DNA of 48,386 bases, from the IMG/VR virus record IMGVR_UViG_3300021959_000074, positions 1 to 48,386 of that record; one strand, 5' to 3'. This document shows positions 8,100-15,485 of the stretch, piece by piece (positions within the stretch are counted from its first letter, which is position 1; every line of letters begins with the position of its first letter). The notes beneath the pieces were generated by a model, which was given only the letters and a program-made list of their open reading frames with translations, did no database searches and was not told where the DNA came from. Position numbers and translations under genes: made by a program. Source of the stretch: a virus.

Positions 8100-8540
8100 A
8101 TGGTTAAGTTTGCACAAGGACGTTTCCAGATGAAGAATCCGGAAAAGTATGTAGGCAAGAAAACTCCACTATCTAGATCCAGTTGGGAATTCGTTTTTAT
8201 GCGTATGCTTGACGAACATCCAGGTGTAGAAAAATGGGCTAGTGAAAGTGTACAGATTCCATATCGTGATCCGTTAACAGGAAAACAAACAATATATGTT
8301 CCTGATTTTTTTATAGTTTACATAGACAAAAATAAAAAGAAACACGCTGAACTAGTTGAAGTAAAACCAAGCAATCACACTCTAAGAGAAAAAGTAGGAA
8401 AGAGCCGGTACAATCAAGAACAATATATCAAAAATCTAGCCAAGTGGGAAGCCGCTGGTAAATGGTGCAAGCAACAAGGTATCCGATTCCGTGTCGTAAC
8501 CGAAGATGAAATTTTTCATAATGGAAATAAAAGGAAGTAA
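8100..8540 (+). CDS. 4: Head completion protein gp4 (gp50), TnsA-like nuclease fold
   Basis: A 146-aa protein, close to the 150 aa of T4 gp4, which completes the head before tail joining. The order of segments matches T4 gp4: SSWEFVFMRMLDEHPGVEKW (T4 'SNWEKFFFEWLDKNPEI.AW'), SESVQIPY, YVPDFFI, a basic KKKHAELVEVKPS strand (T4 'QEFFIEIKPK'), then KWEAAGKWCKQQGIRFRVVT and EDE. The E/D-(x)-ExK pattern (VPDFF...ELVEVK) is the PD-(D/E)xK-like core of a nuclease fold. It overlaps the next gene by one base. Confidence 0.88.
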   Translation: MVKFAQGRFQMKNPEKYVGKKTPLSRSSWEFVFMRMLDEHPGVEKWASESVQIPYRDPLTGKQTIYVPDFFIVYIDKNKKKHAELVEVKPSNHTLREKVGKSRYNQEQYIKNLAKWEAAGKWCKQQGIRFRVVTEDEIFHNGNKRK

Positions 8541-9115
8541 TGCATTATTCACAAGTTGGACAAGATTTATTTGCTTTAGAAGTTTCTAAAAATAAAACCT
8601 ATATCGAAATAGGTGCCGCAGACCCTTTTAACTATAGTAATACATATATATTAGAAAAAAATGGTTGGACAGGAATAAGTCTAGAAATTGATGACAAATT
8701 CAAAGAAGATTGGCTTAAGAACAGAACTAATCCTTGTTACTATACTGATGCTGTAACATACAAGTATGATTCTCCACAGCGCATCGGTTATCTAAGTTGC
8801 GATATAAATCCTCCGGAATTAACATTAGAAGCATTAAAAAATGTTATAGATCAAGGAGTTATATTTGACTGTATTACATTCGAACACGACGATTACTGGC
8901 GAGAAGAAAAAGGGTTCGCTGAAACTTGTAATGTCGCTAAAGAATACTTAGACAAGCAAGGATACAAAGTTGCTGTTGATAATGTCTTTGCTATGAGAAG
9001 AAGAAAAGCATGGTACGGGGAATGTCATTATGAAACTTGGTATGTAAACAAAGACATAGAGTTCAATACCATAGAATATAGAGACTGGGCGGCAAATGCA
9101 GGATTTTTTCAATAA
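8540..9115 (+). CDS. FkbM-like methyltransferase
   Basis: A 191-aa SAM-methyltransferase-like protein. The N-terminus has SQVGQDLFAL, IEIGAADP at residues 22-29 (motif I) and SNTYILEKNGWTGISLEID (motif II). This is the classic FkbM opening 'SQ.GQD.f....vdiGA.dg..SNT..LE..GW.Gi.iE'. FkbM enzymes O-methylate sugars and related hydroxyls. It sits in a structural operon between gp4 and gp16, with the neighbouring glycosyltransferase overlapping by 20 nt, so the pair looks like an inserted glycan-modification cassette. The acceptor is unknown. Confidence 0.75.
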   Translation: MHYSQVGQDLFALEVSKNKTYIEIGAADPFNYSNTYILEKNGWTGISLEIDDKFKEDWLKNRTNPCYYTDAVTYKYDSPQRIGYLSCDINPPELTLEALKNVIDQGVIFDCITFEHDDYWREEKGFAETCNVAKEYLDKQGYKVAVDNVFAMRRRKAWYGECHYETWYVNKDIEFNTIEYRDWAANAGFFQ

Positions 9116-9881
9116 TATTAAAATAGTAAAATCTCCAAAATCTAAATCTGTTGTAATTTTTCAATGTGACGAAAGTTTTTTTAATAACTATGGAATTTAC
9201 AATCTAGCATCTTGTGAAAAAAATAATTTAGATGTACATATACATTTTATTAATGTTGATGAAGATTTTTTAAATAAAATCAACAGTGTTGATATAGATA
9301 TAAATTTATCGTACAGTACCGAAACAATAGATACTAATATAAACTTTTATAAATTAAAAAGTTATTATTTCTGTTCAAGATATTTTATCACAAATTATCT
9401 ATTTGACAACAAAATGATAGAAAGTGCTTTTATAACAGATGCAGATATTATTTTTATTGAACGGATAGAAATTCCGAAAGAAAAAAAATTAGGGATATTA
9501 TACTATCCTGATCAGACCAATTTATGGAAACAAACCGGCGCAAACATTTCTTATATACATAAAGAAAAACAGTCTTTTCTTAAAACAGTTATAGAACTTT
9601 ATAATCAACGATTAGAAAGTACAGATTTTAACACTATAAATGATGATATGGATAAGTTCGAACGGGCTAATCTTTACGCACTCGACCAAGTTTGTATGTC
9701 ATTAGCATTACAAAATAATTTCATAGATTCTCAATTTTTAAATTTAACAACAATAGACAATTTTATTGGTAAAAATAAAAATACAAAAATTTGGTCTTTA
9801 ACTGGAGGCAGACAAAAATCTAATCCTGATCTAAAAAAAATATTAGACGACACATTACCAACTAAATATAAACATGACTAA
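9096..9881 (+). CDS. GT-A glycosyltransferase-like protein
   Basis: A 261-aa, very A+T-rich, Asn/Lys/Ile-rich coding region. FITDADIIFIERI places a DxD metal/nucleotide-sugar motif at D115-A-D117, preceded by the YYFCSRYFITNYL helix usual in GT8-like and related small phage glycosyltransferases. It overlaps the upstream methyltransferase gene by 20 nt and the downstream gp16 gene by 8 nt, so all three are probably translationally coupled. Base composition is more A+T-rich than the flanking virion genes, suggesting later acquisition. Sugar donor and acceptor cannot be inferred. Confidence 0.65.
   Translation: MQDFFNNIKIVKSPKSKSVVIFQCDESFFNNYGIYNLASCEKNNLDVHIHFINVDEDFLNKINSVDIDINLSYSTETIDTNINFYKLKSYYFCSRYFITNYLFDNKMIESAFITDADIIFIERIEIPKEKKLGILYYPDQTNLWKQTGANISYIHKEKQSFLKTVIELYNQRLESTDFNTINDDMDKFERANLYALDQVCMSLALQNNFIDSQFLNLTTIDNFIGKNKNTKIWSLTGGRQKSNPDLKKILDDTLPTKYKHD
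9861..9868 (+). promoter_or_regulatory. Late promoter for gp16 inside the preceding gene
   Basis: ACTAAATA, then 5 nt (TAAAC) and the ATG at 9874. The predicted +1 is exactly the start codon. It lies in the last codons of the glycosyltransferase gene, so terminase expression does not depend on readthrough of that cassette. Confidence 0.55.
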
Positions 9882-10395
9882 GAAATTAGAAGATTTATTC
9901 AATTTAGATACTGCGCAAGAAACAGAAGTTTCTAAGGAAGAACCTATCGAGCAAAAGAAAGAGGTAAGTCCTGAAATAACTAAAGCCGCACACGAGGAAG
10001 TCCGTAGCATAGACGATCAAGCCAAAGCTATCGCTCAAATAACCAAAGATTTACCTCAAATTAGAGAATTAGATCTATTAGATGACAAAGAACTTGACCA
10101 TTTAGCACAAAAATCCGAAGATGCCTATGACGATCTAATGGATCTAGGTATGAACGTAGAAGTTAGATATGCCGGACGAATCTTTGAAGTTGCTAGTAGC
10201 ATGATCCGTAACGCCATAGATGCAAAAACTTCAAAAATGGATAAGAAATTAAAAGCCATCGACCTACAATTAAGAAAATTAAAAATAGATCAAAGCAATA
10301 GAACAGACAGCGACGATGATGAAATCGTAAATGGAGAAGGTTACGTGATATCAGACCGCAATGAGTTACTTAAAAAATTAGGTAAAAAGGACTAA
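9874..10395 (+). CDS. 16: Terminase small subunit gp16
   Basis: A 173-aa acidic, highly helical protein, near the 164 aa of T4 gp16, which binds concatemeric DNA and stimulates gp17 ATPase. The N-terminus KKLEDLFNLD is typical of gp16; the centre (IRELDLLDDKELDHLAQKSE, then MNVEVRYAGRIFEVASSMIR) forms the long helical hairpin used for ring assembly, and the C-terminal part (KLKAIDLQLRKLKID) is a predicted coiled coil. The order 16, three small genes, 17 is like other marine T4-like phages rather than T4 itself. Confidence 0.75.
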   Translation: MTKKLEDLFNLDTAQETEVSKEEPIEQKKEVSPEITKAAHEEVRSIDDQAKAIAQITKDLPQIRELDLLDDKELDHLAQKSEDAYDDLMDLGMNVEVRYAGRIFEVASSMIRNAIDAKTSKMDKKLKAIDLQLRKLKIDQSNRTDSDDDEIVNGEGYVISDRNELLKKLGKKD

Positions 10396-10398
10396 ATA
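10391..10398 (+). promoter_or_regulatory. Late promoter for the 193-aa protein
   Basis: ACTAAATA, with 7 nt to the ATG at 10406; predicted +1 at 10404 gives a 2-nt leader. It overlaps the gp16 stop codon. Confidence 0.55.
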
Positions 10399-10405
10399 CA
10401 TTACT

Positions 10406-10987
10406 ATGAAAACATTTAAAGAATATCTCGCCGAAAGCAAAAAAACTTATAGTTTTAAACTAAAAGTAGCAGGTGAATTGCCTGAAAACTTTGAAAAAAG
10501 TTTGAAAGCAAAGTTAGACAAATGCTCTCTAGCAACATTTGAGAAAATATCAACTACTCCTGTACAAGAACTTCCTTTAGATTTTCCAGAATTAGAAAAT
10601 AAAGAAGTTCATATTTTCGATATGATGTGTGAATACCCAATTACACCACACGAAATCGCTACGCATCTTACAGAAATGGGATTAGATGACTGCTGTTTCC
10701 GTGTGCGTGGGGCAGGGGAACCGTCAGAAGTAGATCAAATGACTATGCAAGAAACCCCATCAGGTGCCGCAAAGTTGTCTGATCCAACTTACAAGGAAGA
10801 TGCTGTAGTAGCAAAACACAAAGACTATTTCGGTAATGATTACAACAAATCATTCTTAAAAGAATTAGAAAAAGTGTCTAAAGAACGTAAAAAAGAATTG
10901 GGGCAGGATAAGGGCAAGCCTGATGTATTAGGGTCTGCACCTAAAGTTAAAACTAAAGAGGGTGCTAAAAGCCCTATGGGGAGTTAA
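10406..10987 (+). CDS. Putative internal-head or virion protein with capsid-targeting-like leader
   Basis: A 193-aa protein of unknown function. Its first residues MKTFKEYLAE|S are strikingly like the T4 capsid-targeting leader MKTYQEFIAE|A of internal proteins, which the prohead protease gp21 cuts after (L/I)xE. The middle (HIFDMMCEYPITPHEIATHL) appears globular, while the C-terminal 60 residues are Lys-rich and probably disordered. It lies between the terminase subunits with its own late promoter. A role as an injected or core protein is an inference from the leader and the late expression. Confidence 0.7.
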   Translation: MKTFKEYLAESKKTYSFKLKVAGELPENFEKSLKAKLDKCSLATFEKISTTPVQELPLDFPELENKEVHIFDMMCEYPITPHEIATHLTEMGLDDCCFRVRGAGEPSEVDQMTMQETPSGAAKLSDPTYKEDAVVAKHKDYFGNDYNKSFLKELEKVSKERKKELGQDKGKPDVLGSAPKVKTKEGAKSPMGS

Positions 10988-10989
10988 TT

Positions 10990-11598
10990 ATGGATTTTAA
11001 TCAATTAATGGCAAAGATGCGTGAACTTGACATCGCTGAGGAAATCAAAGATGAAGAAGTTGAGGCACCTGTAGAAGAAACCACTGAAGAAATCGTTGAA
11101 CCGGCAGTAGAAGAAACAGCTGAAGAAACCGTTGAACCAGCAGTAGAAGAAACAGCTGAAGAAACAGAAGAAACAGTAGAAGAAGAAGGTGTTGAAGAAT
11201 GCCCAGGAGAAATGTCAATGGGTCCAGAAGCACACGACGAGCCAAAGCCAACTATGAATGTTACTATGACAGCTCAAGGTGTTGAAGAAATCGGTGAATT
11301 GATGAAACTGTTTACTAAAGTGAATCCAGATATGATCAATCAGCCTGAAAAACCAATGGAGTTGCCTAAAATAGTTAAACTTCCATTAGACATGGACGAT
11401 AAAGAAGAAGAAGCGTATTCAAATGAACCAGATGAAGTAAAACATTCTGATAATGTTCATAACGGTGATGATCTTAACAAGAAAAAAGGCACATATCCTA
11501 AAGTAGCAGGTGGTGATAACCCAATGCAGGATATGAGAGAAAGCATTAAAGCAGAATTACAACAAAGACTTGCAGAACTTAAGAAGGGAGCTGAATAA
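10990..11598 (+). CDS. Acidic repeat protein, unknown function
   Basis: A 202-aa strongly acidic protein. Residues about 20-70 are Glu/Val/Thr-rich with near-perfect repeats of VEPAVEETAEE (two full copies, preceded by a degenerate one). A second acidic stretch is near residue 137, and the C-terminus (SIKAELQQRLAELKKGAE) is a short amphipathic helix. No Cys-based or enzymatic motif is visible. Scaffold-core proteins of T4-like heads are also Glu-rich and helical, so a core role is possible but unsupported by homology. It starts 2 nt after the upstream gene and its stop overlaps the next start by one base. Confidence 0.65.
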   Translation: MDFNQLMAKMRELDIAEEIKDEEVEAPVEETTEEIVEPAVEETAEETVEPAVEETAEETEETVEEEGVEECPGEMSMGPEAHDEPKPTMNVTMTAQGVEEIGELMKLFTKVNPDMINQPEKPMELPKIVKLPLDMDDKEEEAYSNEPDEVKHSDNVHNGDDLNKKKGTYPKVAGGDNPMQDMRESIKAELQQRLAELKKGAE

Positions 11599-11984
11599 TG
11601 GCAACGGTAACTAAATCAAACCCAATTATTGATGTAACATCAATATCATACAATGGTAATAAACCATTAACATTGTTTGAAGTAGATTTTGGCACAGCAG
11701 TAAATGGCCAAACTGCACCAGGTAAAGCGATTGATAGAGTTATCGGTATTGTATCTAAGTACGCCACTATAGTTATCCGCGGTGATCTACATTCAACAAA
11801 TCAAGTGATGGCATTTGCTGTTGAACAAACTAACGAATCGTTAGATTGGGACGGGTCAGGCGCTGAAACGTTAGTTGAACAGATCGAAGATGAGATTATC
11901 GCATTAACAGATTTAAGTGGTTCTGGTGAAATTGACTATACTGGAGTATCAGCGTTAGTTAAAACATCATTCAACTTTGCATAA
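11598..11984 (+). CDS. Hypothetical late protein
   Basis: A 128-aa protein that I do not recognise. It is predicted to be mostly beta-strand (TSISYNGNKPLTLFEVDFG, then SKYATIVIRGDL), with an acidic C-terminal half and a final TSFNFA. No membrane segment or signal peptide is visible. A GAAGGGAG Shine-Dalgarno sequence lies just upstream, inside the end of the acidic repeat protein gene. It is the last gene before a strong terminator, so it shares the late unit that starts at 10391. A small virion protein is the likeliest role by position only. Confidence 0.65.
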   Translation: MATVTKSNPIIDVTSISYNGNKPLTLFEVDFGTAVNGQTAPGKAIDRVIGIVSKYATIVIRGDLHSTNQVMAFAVEQTNESLDWDGSGAETLVEQIEDEIIALTDLSGSGEIDYTGVSALVKTSFNFA

Positions 11985-11998
11985 TCGTTAGAAATTCC

Positions 11999-12026
11999 AA
12001 ATAGGCTCGCCAGAGCCTATTTTTTT
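11999..12026 (+). terminator. Intrinsic terminator before gp17
   Basis: AAATAGGCTC at 11999-12008 pairs with GAGCCTATTT at 12013-12022, a 10-bp stem with loop GCCA, followed by a T-run through 12026. The gp17 late promoter begins 2 nt later. Confidence 0.9.
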
Positions 12027-12027
12027 C

Positions 12028-12035
12028 TGTAAATA
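12028..12035 (+). promoter_or_regulatory. Late promoter for gp17
   Basis: TGTAAATA, then 5 nt (CTTGT) and the ATG at 12041. The predicted +1 coincides with the ATG. No Shine-Dalgarno can exist on such a transcript. Confidence 0.7.
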
Positions 12036-12040
12036 CTTGT

Positions 12041-13630
12041 ATGGCAAAATCCTTAGACGGTAATTTAATCAAGAAAGCACACAAAGCTCAAAAGTATACA
12101 CTTGAGCAAGTCGAGCATCTAGAAAAATGTATGGATCCAAATGAAGGAGCTCTATACTTCTGTAAAAATTTCTTAAAAATTCAACATCCAGTATTAGGTA
12201 ATATTCCTTTTGTTCCTTACGGCTTCCAAGAACACTTAATACGTGCTTACAATGATCACAAATATACTATCGCTATGTTACCAAGGCAAATGGGTAAGAC
12301 TACCTGTGCTAGTGGTTACTTATTATGGTACACTATGTTTGTTCCTGAAGCACAGGTACTAATAGCCGCGCACAAATACACAGGCGCACAAGATATTATG
12401 AATAGATATCGTTTTGGTTATGAGAACTTACCTGATTTTATACGTGCCGGTGTTTACAGTTACAACCGTAATACCATTGAATTTGATAATGGTGCTAGGA
12501 TACAAGCAACCACTACAACAGAAAACACTGGTCGTGGTAAATCACTTTCATTGATATACTGTGACGAGTTTGCTTTCGTACAACCTCCTGAAAAAGCCAA
12601 AGAGTTCTGGACTGCGTTATCTCCAACCTTATCAACAGGCGGTCGTTGTATAGTTACATCAACACCAAACTCAGACGAAGATCAGTTTGCTATGTTATGG
12701 ACAGAAGCAAACAAAAAATTTGACGAATACGGTAATGACCAGCTAGTAGGAACAAACGGGTTCTACCCTTATTTCGCTCCCTGGACTGATCATCCTGATA
12801 GAGACGATGCGTGGGCTCAGCAGGAGCGTGCTAAAATCGGTGAAGAACGTTTCCGACGTGAGTTTGACTGTGAGTTCTTGATCTTCGATGAAACTTTAAT
12901 TAACAGTGTTAAGTTAGCAGAGCTAGAAGGAAAAGAACCTGTAAGCACTATGGGGCAGACACGCTGGTATAAAGATATCGATCCGAAATCAACTTATCTA
13001 GTAAGTTTAGATCCTAGTTTAGGCACGGGCGGTGACTATGGTGCCATACAAGTATTTGAAATGCCTAGCATGGAACAGGTAGCAGAATGGCAACACAATC
13101 TCACTCCGATCCAACAGCAGGTAAAAGTTTTGAGAGATATAACAAGACATATACATGAAAGAGCTGTAGAAAAAGGAAACAGTAACATACAGATTTATTA
13201 CTCTGTAGAAAACAATACTTTAGGTGAAGCCGCACTCGTCTGTATAGATAACATGGGTGAAGAAAATATACACGGGCTGTTCTTAAGCGAACCCATACGC
13301 AAAGGACATGTGCGTAGATTCCGTAAAGGTTTTAATACCACACACAGGACTAAAATAAGTGCTTGTAGCCAACTTAAAAATCTATTAGAAACACGCAAGA
13401 TGTCATTGCATTCCAAGCCTTTGATTTCAGAACTTAAAACTTTCGTAGCACATGGCACAGGCTTTGGCGCTAAGACTGGAGAACATGACGATCTAGTATC
13501 TGCTATGCTGTTGATTATTAGGATGGCTAGTGTATTAAGTGATTGGGATCCTAAGATCTATGAAAAAATGACGGATAAGATGAGCGACGAAGAGTTACCA
13601 TTGCCAATATTCGTTAGCGGAGGTTATTGA
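12041..13630 (+). CDS. 17: Terminase large subunit gp17
   Basis: A 529-aa packaging ATPase and nuclease. The Walker A motif PRQMGKTT is at about residues 82-89, and the Walker B IYCDEFAF is near residue 173, followed by the coupling motif (IVTSTPNS). The C-terminal nuclease domain shows the three acidic positions of the RNase H-like fold: VSLDPSLGTGGDYGAI, YYSVENNTLGEA, and HDDLVSAMLL. It cuts concatemers and drives DNA into the prohead through the portal. T4 gp17 is 610 aa; shorter forms of about 530-560 aa are usual in marine relatives. The gene is a single unit bounded by a terminator and its own late promoter. Confidence 0.95.
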   Translation: MAKSLDGNLIKKAHKAQKYTLEQVEHLEKCMDPNEGALYFCKNFLKIQHPVLGNIPFVPYGFQEHLIRAYNDHKYTIAMLPRQMGKTTCASGYLLWYTMFVPEAQVLIAAHKYTGAQDIMNRYRFGYENLPDFIRAGVYSYNRNTIEFDNGARIQATTTTENTGRGKSLSLIYCDEFAFVQPPEKAKEFWTALSPTLSTGGRCIVTSTPNSDEDQFAMLWTEANKKFDEYGNDQLVGTNGFYPYFAPWTDHPDRDDAWAQQERAKIGEERFRREFDCEFLIFDETLINSVKLAELEGKEPVSTMGQTRWYKDIDPKSTYLVSLDPSLGTGGDYGAIQVFEMPSMEQVAEWQHNLTPIQQQVKVLRDITRHIHERAVEKGNSNIQIYYSVENNTLGEAALVCIDNMGEENIHGLFLSEPIRKGHVRRFRKGFNTTHRTKISACSQLKNLLETRKMSLHSKPLISELKTFVAHGTGFGAKTGEHDDLVSAMLLIIRMASVLSDWDPKIYEKMTDKMSDEELPLPIFVSGGY

Positions 13631-13636
13631 TAAATA
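13629..13636 (+). promoter_or_regulatory. Late promoter overlapping the gp17 stop
   Basis: GATAAATA shares its first two bases with the gp17 TGA stop, then 5 nt (CTACT) and the ATG at 13642. The predicted +1 is the A of that ATG. This decides the start of the next gene: a TTG at 13627 in the same frame would lie upstream of the transcript. Confidence 0.65.
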
Positions 13637-13641
13637 CTACT

Positions 13642-15312
13642 ATGGATGCTACAAACAATATCGCGACTGATTTATTCTACAAAGTAAGAAGTAGATTTTC
13701 AGGTTTAAAACTAGGTGCCGAAACAGGTGAGATTACCATCAACCCTGAAGAAGCTAGATTCTTTGACTTTAATTACATGGAAGGCGAGAACGCAATAGGA
13801 CACGTAACAGTTAGTCTTGCTGAGCCTAATTCTATGAAAGTTTATTTCAGCAACGGTATCACCGAAGGCATGGACGATGAACAGAAAGATAAATGGTACG
13901 GTTTCTTAAAAGAATTAAGAGCATTTGCTAAACGCAGACTGTTAAATTTTGATACACGCGATATCGCTAAAGATAGTTTAGACAAAAGAGATTACGCATT
14001 TTTAAGCCAATATGCTAATCCACAACCAACATCAAATAACGCAATACAAAAACCTGTCGGAGAAGGTGTAATGAACGAAAGTAATTTATATGGAACTAAA
14101 ACACAGAGTTTCCAAAAACTAGAAGATACTAGATTAATCATCAAACACAGCAAAACGCTAGAAGATGATCAGCAACCGGGTGCTAGATCGAGAAACATTT
14201 CAGCATTGTTTGTTGAGAATCAAGAAGGTGAAAGATTTAAATATCCATTCATTCATCTAGCAGGCGCTCGTGCTATGCAACGTCATGTTGCTAACGGTGG
14301 CTTACCGTATGACGAGATTGGTGAAAGCATCATCCAGATGAGCGAAGAAATAGCACAATTAAAAAGTTTCACTAACTATGTGGTACGCAACGATTTAATG
14401 AACAGCGATACTAACTCATTAGTAGAGAGAGGCAAAGGACAGTTAGATGCTTTGCGTGAAAAAATTCAAAAGTTAAGCAAGCAAAGCCATTACGAAGAAT
14501 ATAAAGAATCATTTGAGGCAAAACCACAATATGATGTTCCAGAAGAAATAGCAGAACAATTCAAAGAACAATTTACAGTGAAAAATTTCAAAGAAGATAT
14601 CGCTAGTGTTTTCCCAGTTCTATATAGATTGATGCAGGAAGAAAACACCATAGGCTATGACGACATAGTCGCTATGACAACAGAAGATGAAGAGGTCGCA
14701 GGCGAGGATGTAAAAACAGAAAAAGAAGACGTATTTTCAAAATTCGAAGAATGGGCTATGAACTTAGGAGAAGGCAGTGCTATTGCCAGCCAAGATCCTG
14801 AAGAACAGAAACTAGCAGTAAAAGAATTACAAGAATTAGTAGGGCAAGAATTTCCATTAGGAGTTGATGGCTCAAATGCTATCAATAGTTTAAAAGGCAT
14901 TATAGAAGATCCTGAACTATACAAGGCTATCAAAGATCAATCAAAACAAGATACAGATAGCGATGGCAGAACTTTAGTAAAAACTTGGCTAGAAAACAAT
15001 GCTCCAGAAGTAGTAGATCAATTAGATTTCGGAGATATGGAAACTTCAGTAGAATCATCTGAGGAAGAAACAGATGAGCCACAACGATTAAACACAAAAG
15101 AATTAGCAGAATTTATCATGAGCTTTTATGATAAAGAATCAAGTAGTTTTCCAAAAGGCCCAGAAGGTGTATGCACAATGGTAGGCAAAAAGTTTGGTGA
15201 ACAGGCTGAATCAGTGGCACGTAAATTTGTAGAACGTATGGCACCACATCAAGAACAAGGCGCTGACGAATTAGAAGAATTAGCTCGTATCAAAGAGCTA
15301 GCGGTGAAGTAA
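13642..15312 (+). CDS. Large acidic late protein, unknown function
   Basis: A 556-aa protein that I do not recognise functionally; large proteins containing 'NLYGTKTQSFQKLEDTRLII' and 'SRNISALFVENQEGERF' segments appear in marine T4-like phages without assigned roles. The first 300 residues look globular; residues about 345-380 and 460-490 are Glu/Asp-rich and probably disordered. The C-terminal block LNTKELAEFIMSFYDKESSS, then EGVCTMVGKKFGEQAESVARKF, looks like a small helical domain. The ATG at 13642 is chosen over the TTG at 13627 because of the late promoter. A virion or packaging role is inferred from late expression next to gp17. Confidence 0.75.
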   Translation: MDATNNIATDLFYKVRSRFSGLKLGAETGEITINPEEARFFDFNYMEGENAIGHVTVSLAEPNSMKVYFSNGITEGMDDEQKDKWYGFLKELRAFAKRRLLNFDTRDIAKDSLDKRDYAFLSQYANPQPTSNNAIQKPVGEGVMNESNLYGTKTQSFQKLEDTRLIIKHSKTLEDDQQPGARSRNISALFVENQEGERFKYPFIHLAGARAMQRHVANGGLPYDEIGESIIQMSEEIAQLKSFTNYVVRNDLMNSDTNSLVERGKGQLDALREKIQKLSKQSHYEEYKESFEAKPQYDVPEEIAEQFKEQFTVKNFKEDIASVFPVLYRLMQEENTIGYDDIVAMTTEDEEVAGEDVKTEKEDVFSKFEEWAMNLGEGSAIASQDPEEQKLAVKELQELVGQEFPLGVDGSNAINSLKGIIEDPELYKAIKDQSKQDTDSDGRTLVKTWLENNAPEVVDQLDFGDMETSVESSEEETDEPQRLNTKELAEFIMSFYDKESSSFPKGPEGVCTMVGKKFGEQAESVARKFVERMAPHQEQGADELEELARIKELAVK

Positions 15313-15330
15313 GAAGCACTAAAGCGTAGA

Positions 15331-15362
15331 AAAGAAAGGTATCTTCGGATACCTTTTCTTTT
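15331..15362 (+). terminator. Intrinsic terminator with TTCG loop
   Basis: AAAGGTATC at 15335-15343 pairs with GATACCTTT at 15348-15356 around a TTCG tetraloop, flanked by A-rich and T-rich arms. It ends the gp17-side late transcript before the gp32 promoters. Confidence 0.9.
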
Positions 15363-15396
15363 GGCAAACAAAGTCTAAAAAAATATCAAATTACTA

Positions 15397-15425
15397 TTGA
15401 CAATGCTAAATAGATAACGCATAAT
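15397..15425 (+). promoter_or_regulatory. Sigma-70 promoter for gp32
   Basis: TTGACA at 15397-15402, a 17-nt spacer, and CATAAT at 15420-15425. The predicted +1 is near 15432, leaving a leader of about 54 nt with a strong AGGAGG at 15474-15479. The spacer contains a late-type promoter (15405-15412). Confidence 0.75.
15405..15412 (+). promoter_or_regulatory. Late promoter embedded in the gp32 early promoter
   Basis: GCTAAATA within the -35/-10 spacer of the sigma-70 promoter. Its predicted +1 is 15418, the first base of the inverted repeat at 15418-15437, so late gp32 mRNA would begin with a hairpin. Confidence 0.5.
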
Positions 15426-15437
15426 ATAACTTATGCG
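15418..15437 (+). promoter_or_regulatory. Inverted repeat at the gp32 promoter (operator or 5' hairpin)
   Basis: CGCATAA at 15418-15424 and TTATGCG at 15431-15437 form a perfect 7-bp inverted repeat with a 6-nt centre. It overlaps the -10 box and start site of the early promoter. It could be a repressor operator in DNA, or a stabilising 5' stem in late mRNA. T4 gp32 regulates itself through a leader structure, but the sequence here is different. Confidence 0.55.
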
Positions 15438-15485
15438 TAAGGCATATTACATTTTAACAATAAGGCTAAATTTAGGAGGCTTATA

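Noticed and set aside
10990-11200. Tandem DNA repeat in the acidic gene
   Set aside because: The repeat is a protein-level low-complexity Glu/Val/Thr stretch within a reading frame, with no sign of a separate DNA element.
13627-13641. TTG start for the 556-aa gene
   Set aside because: It lies inside the gp17 stop and the late promoter, upstream of the predicted transcript start.
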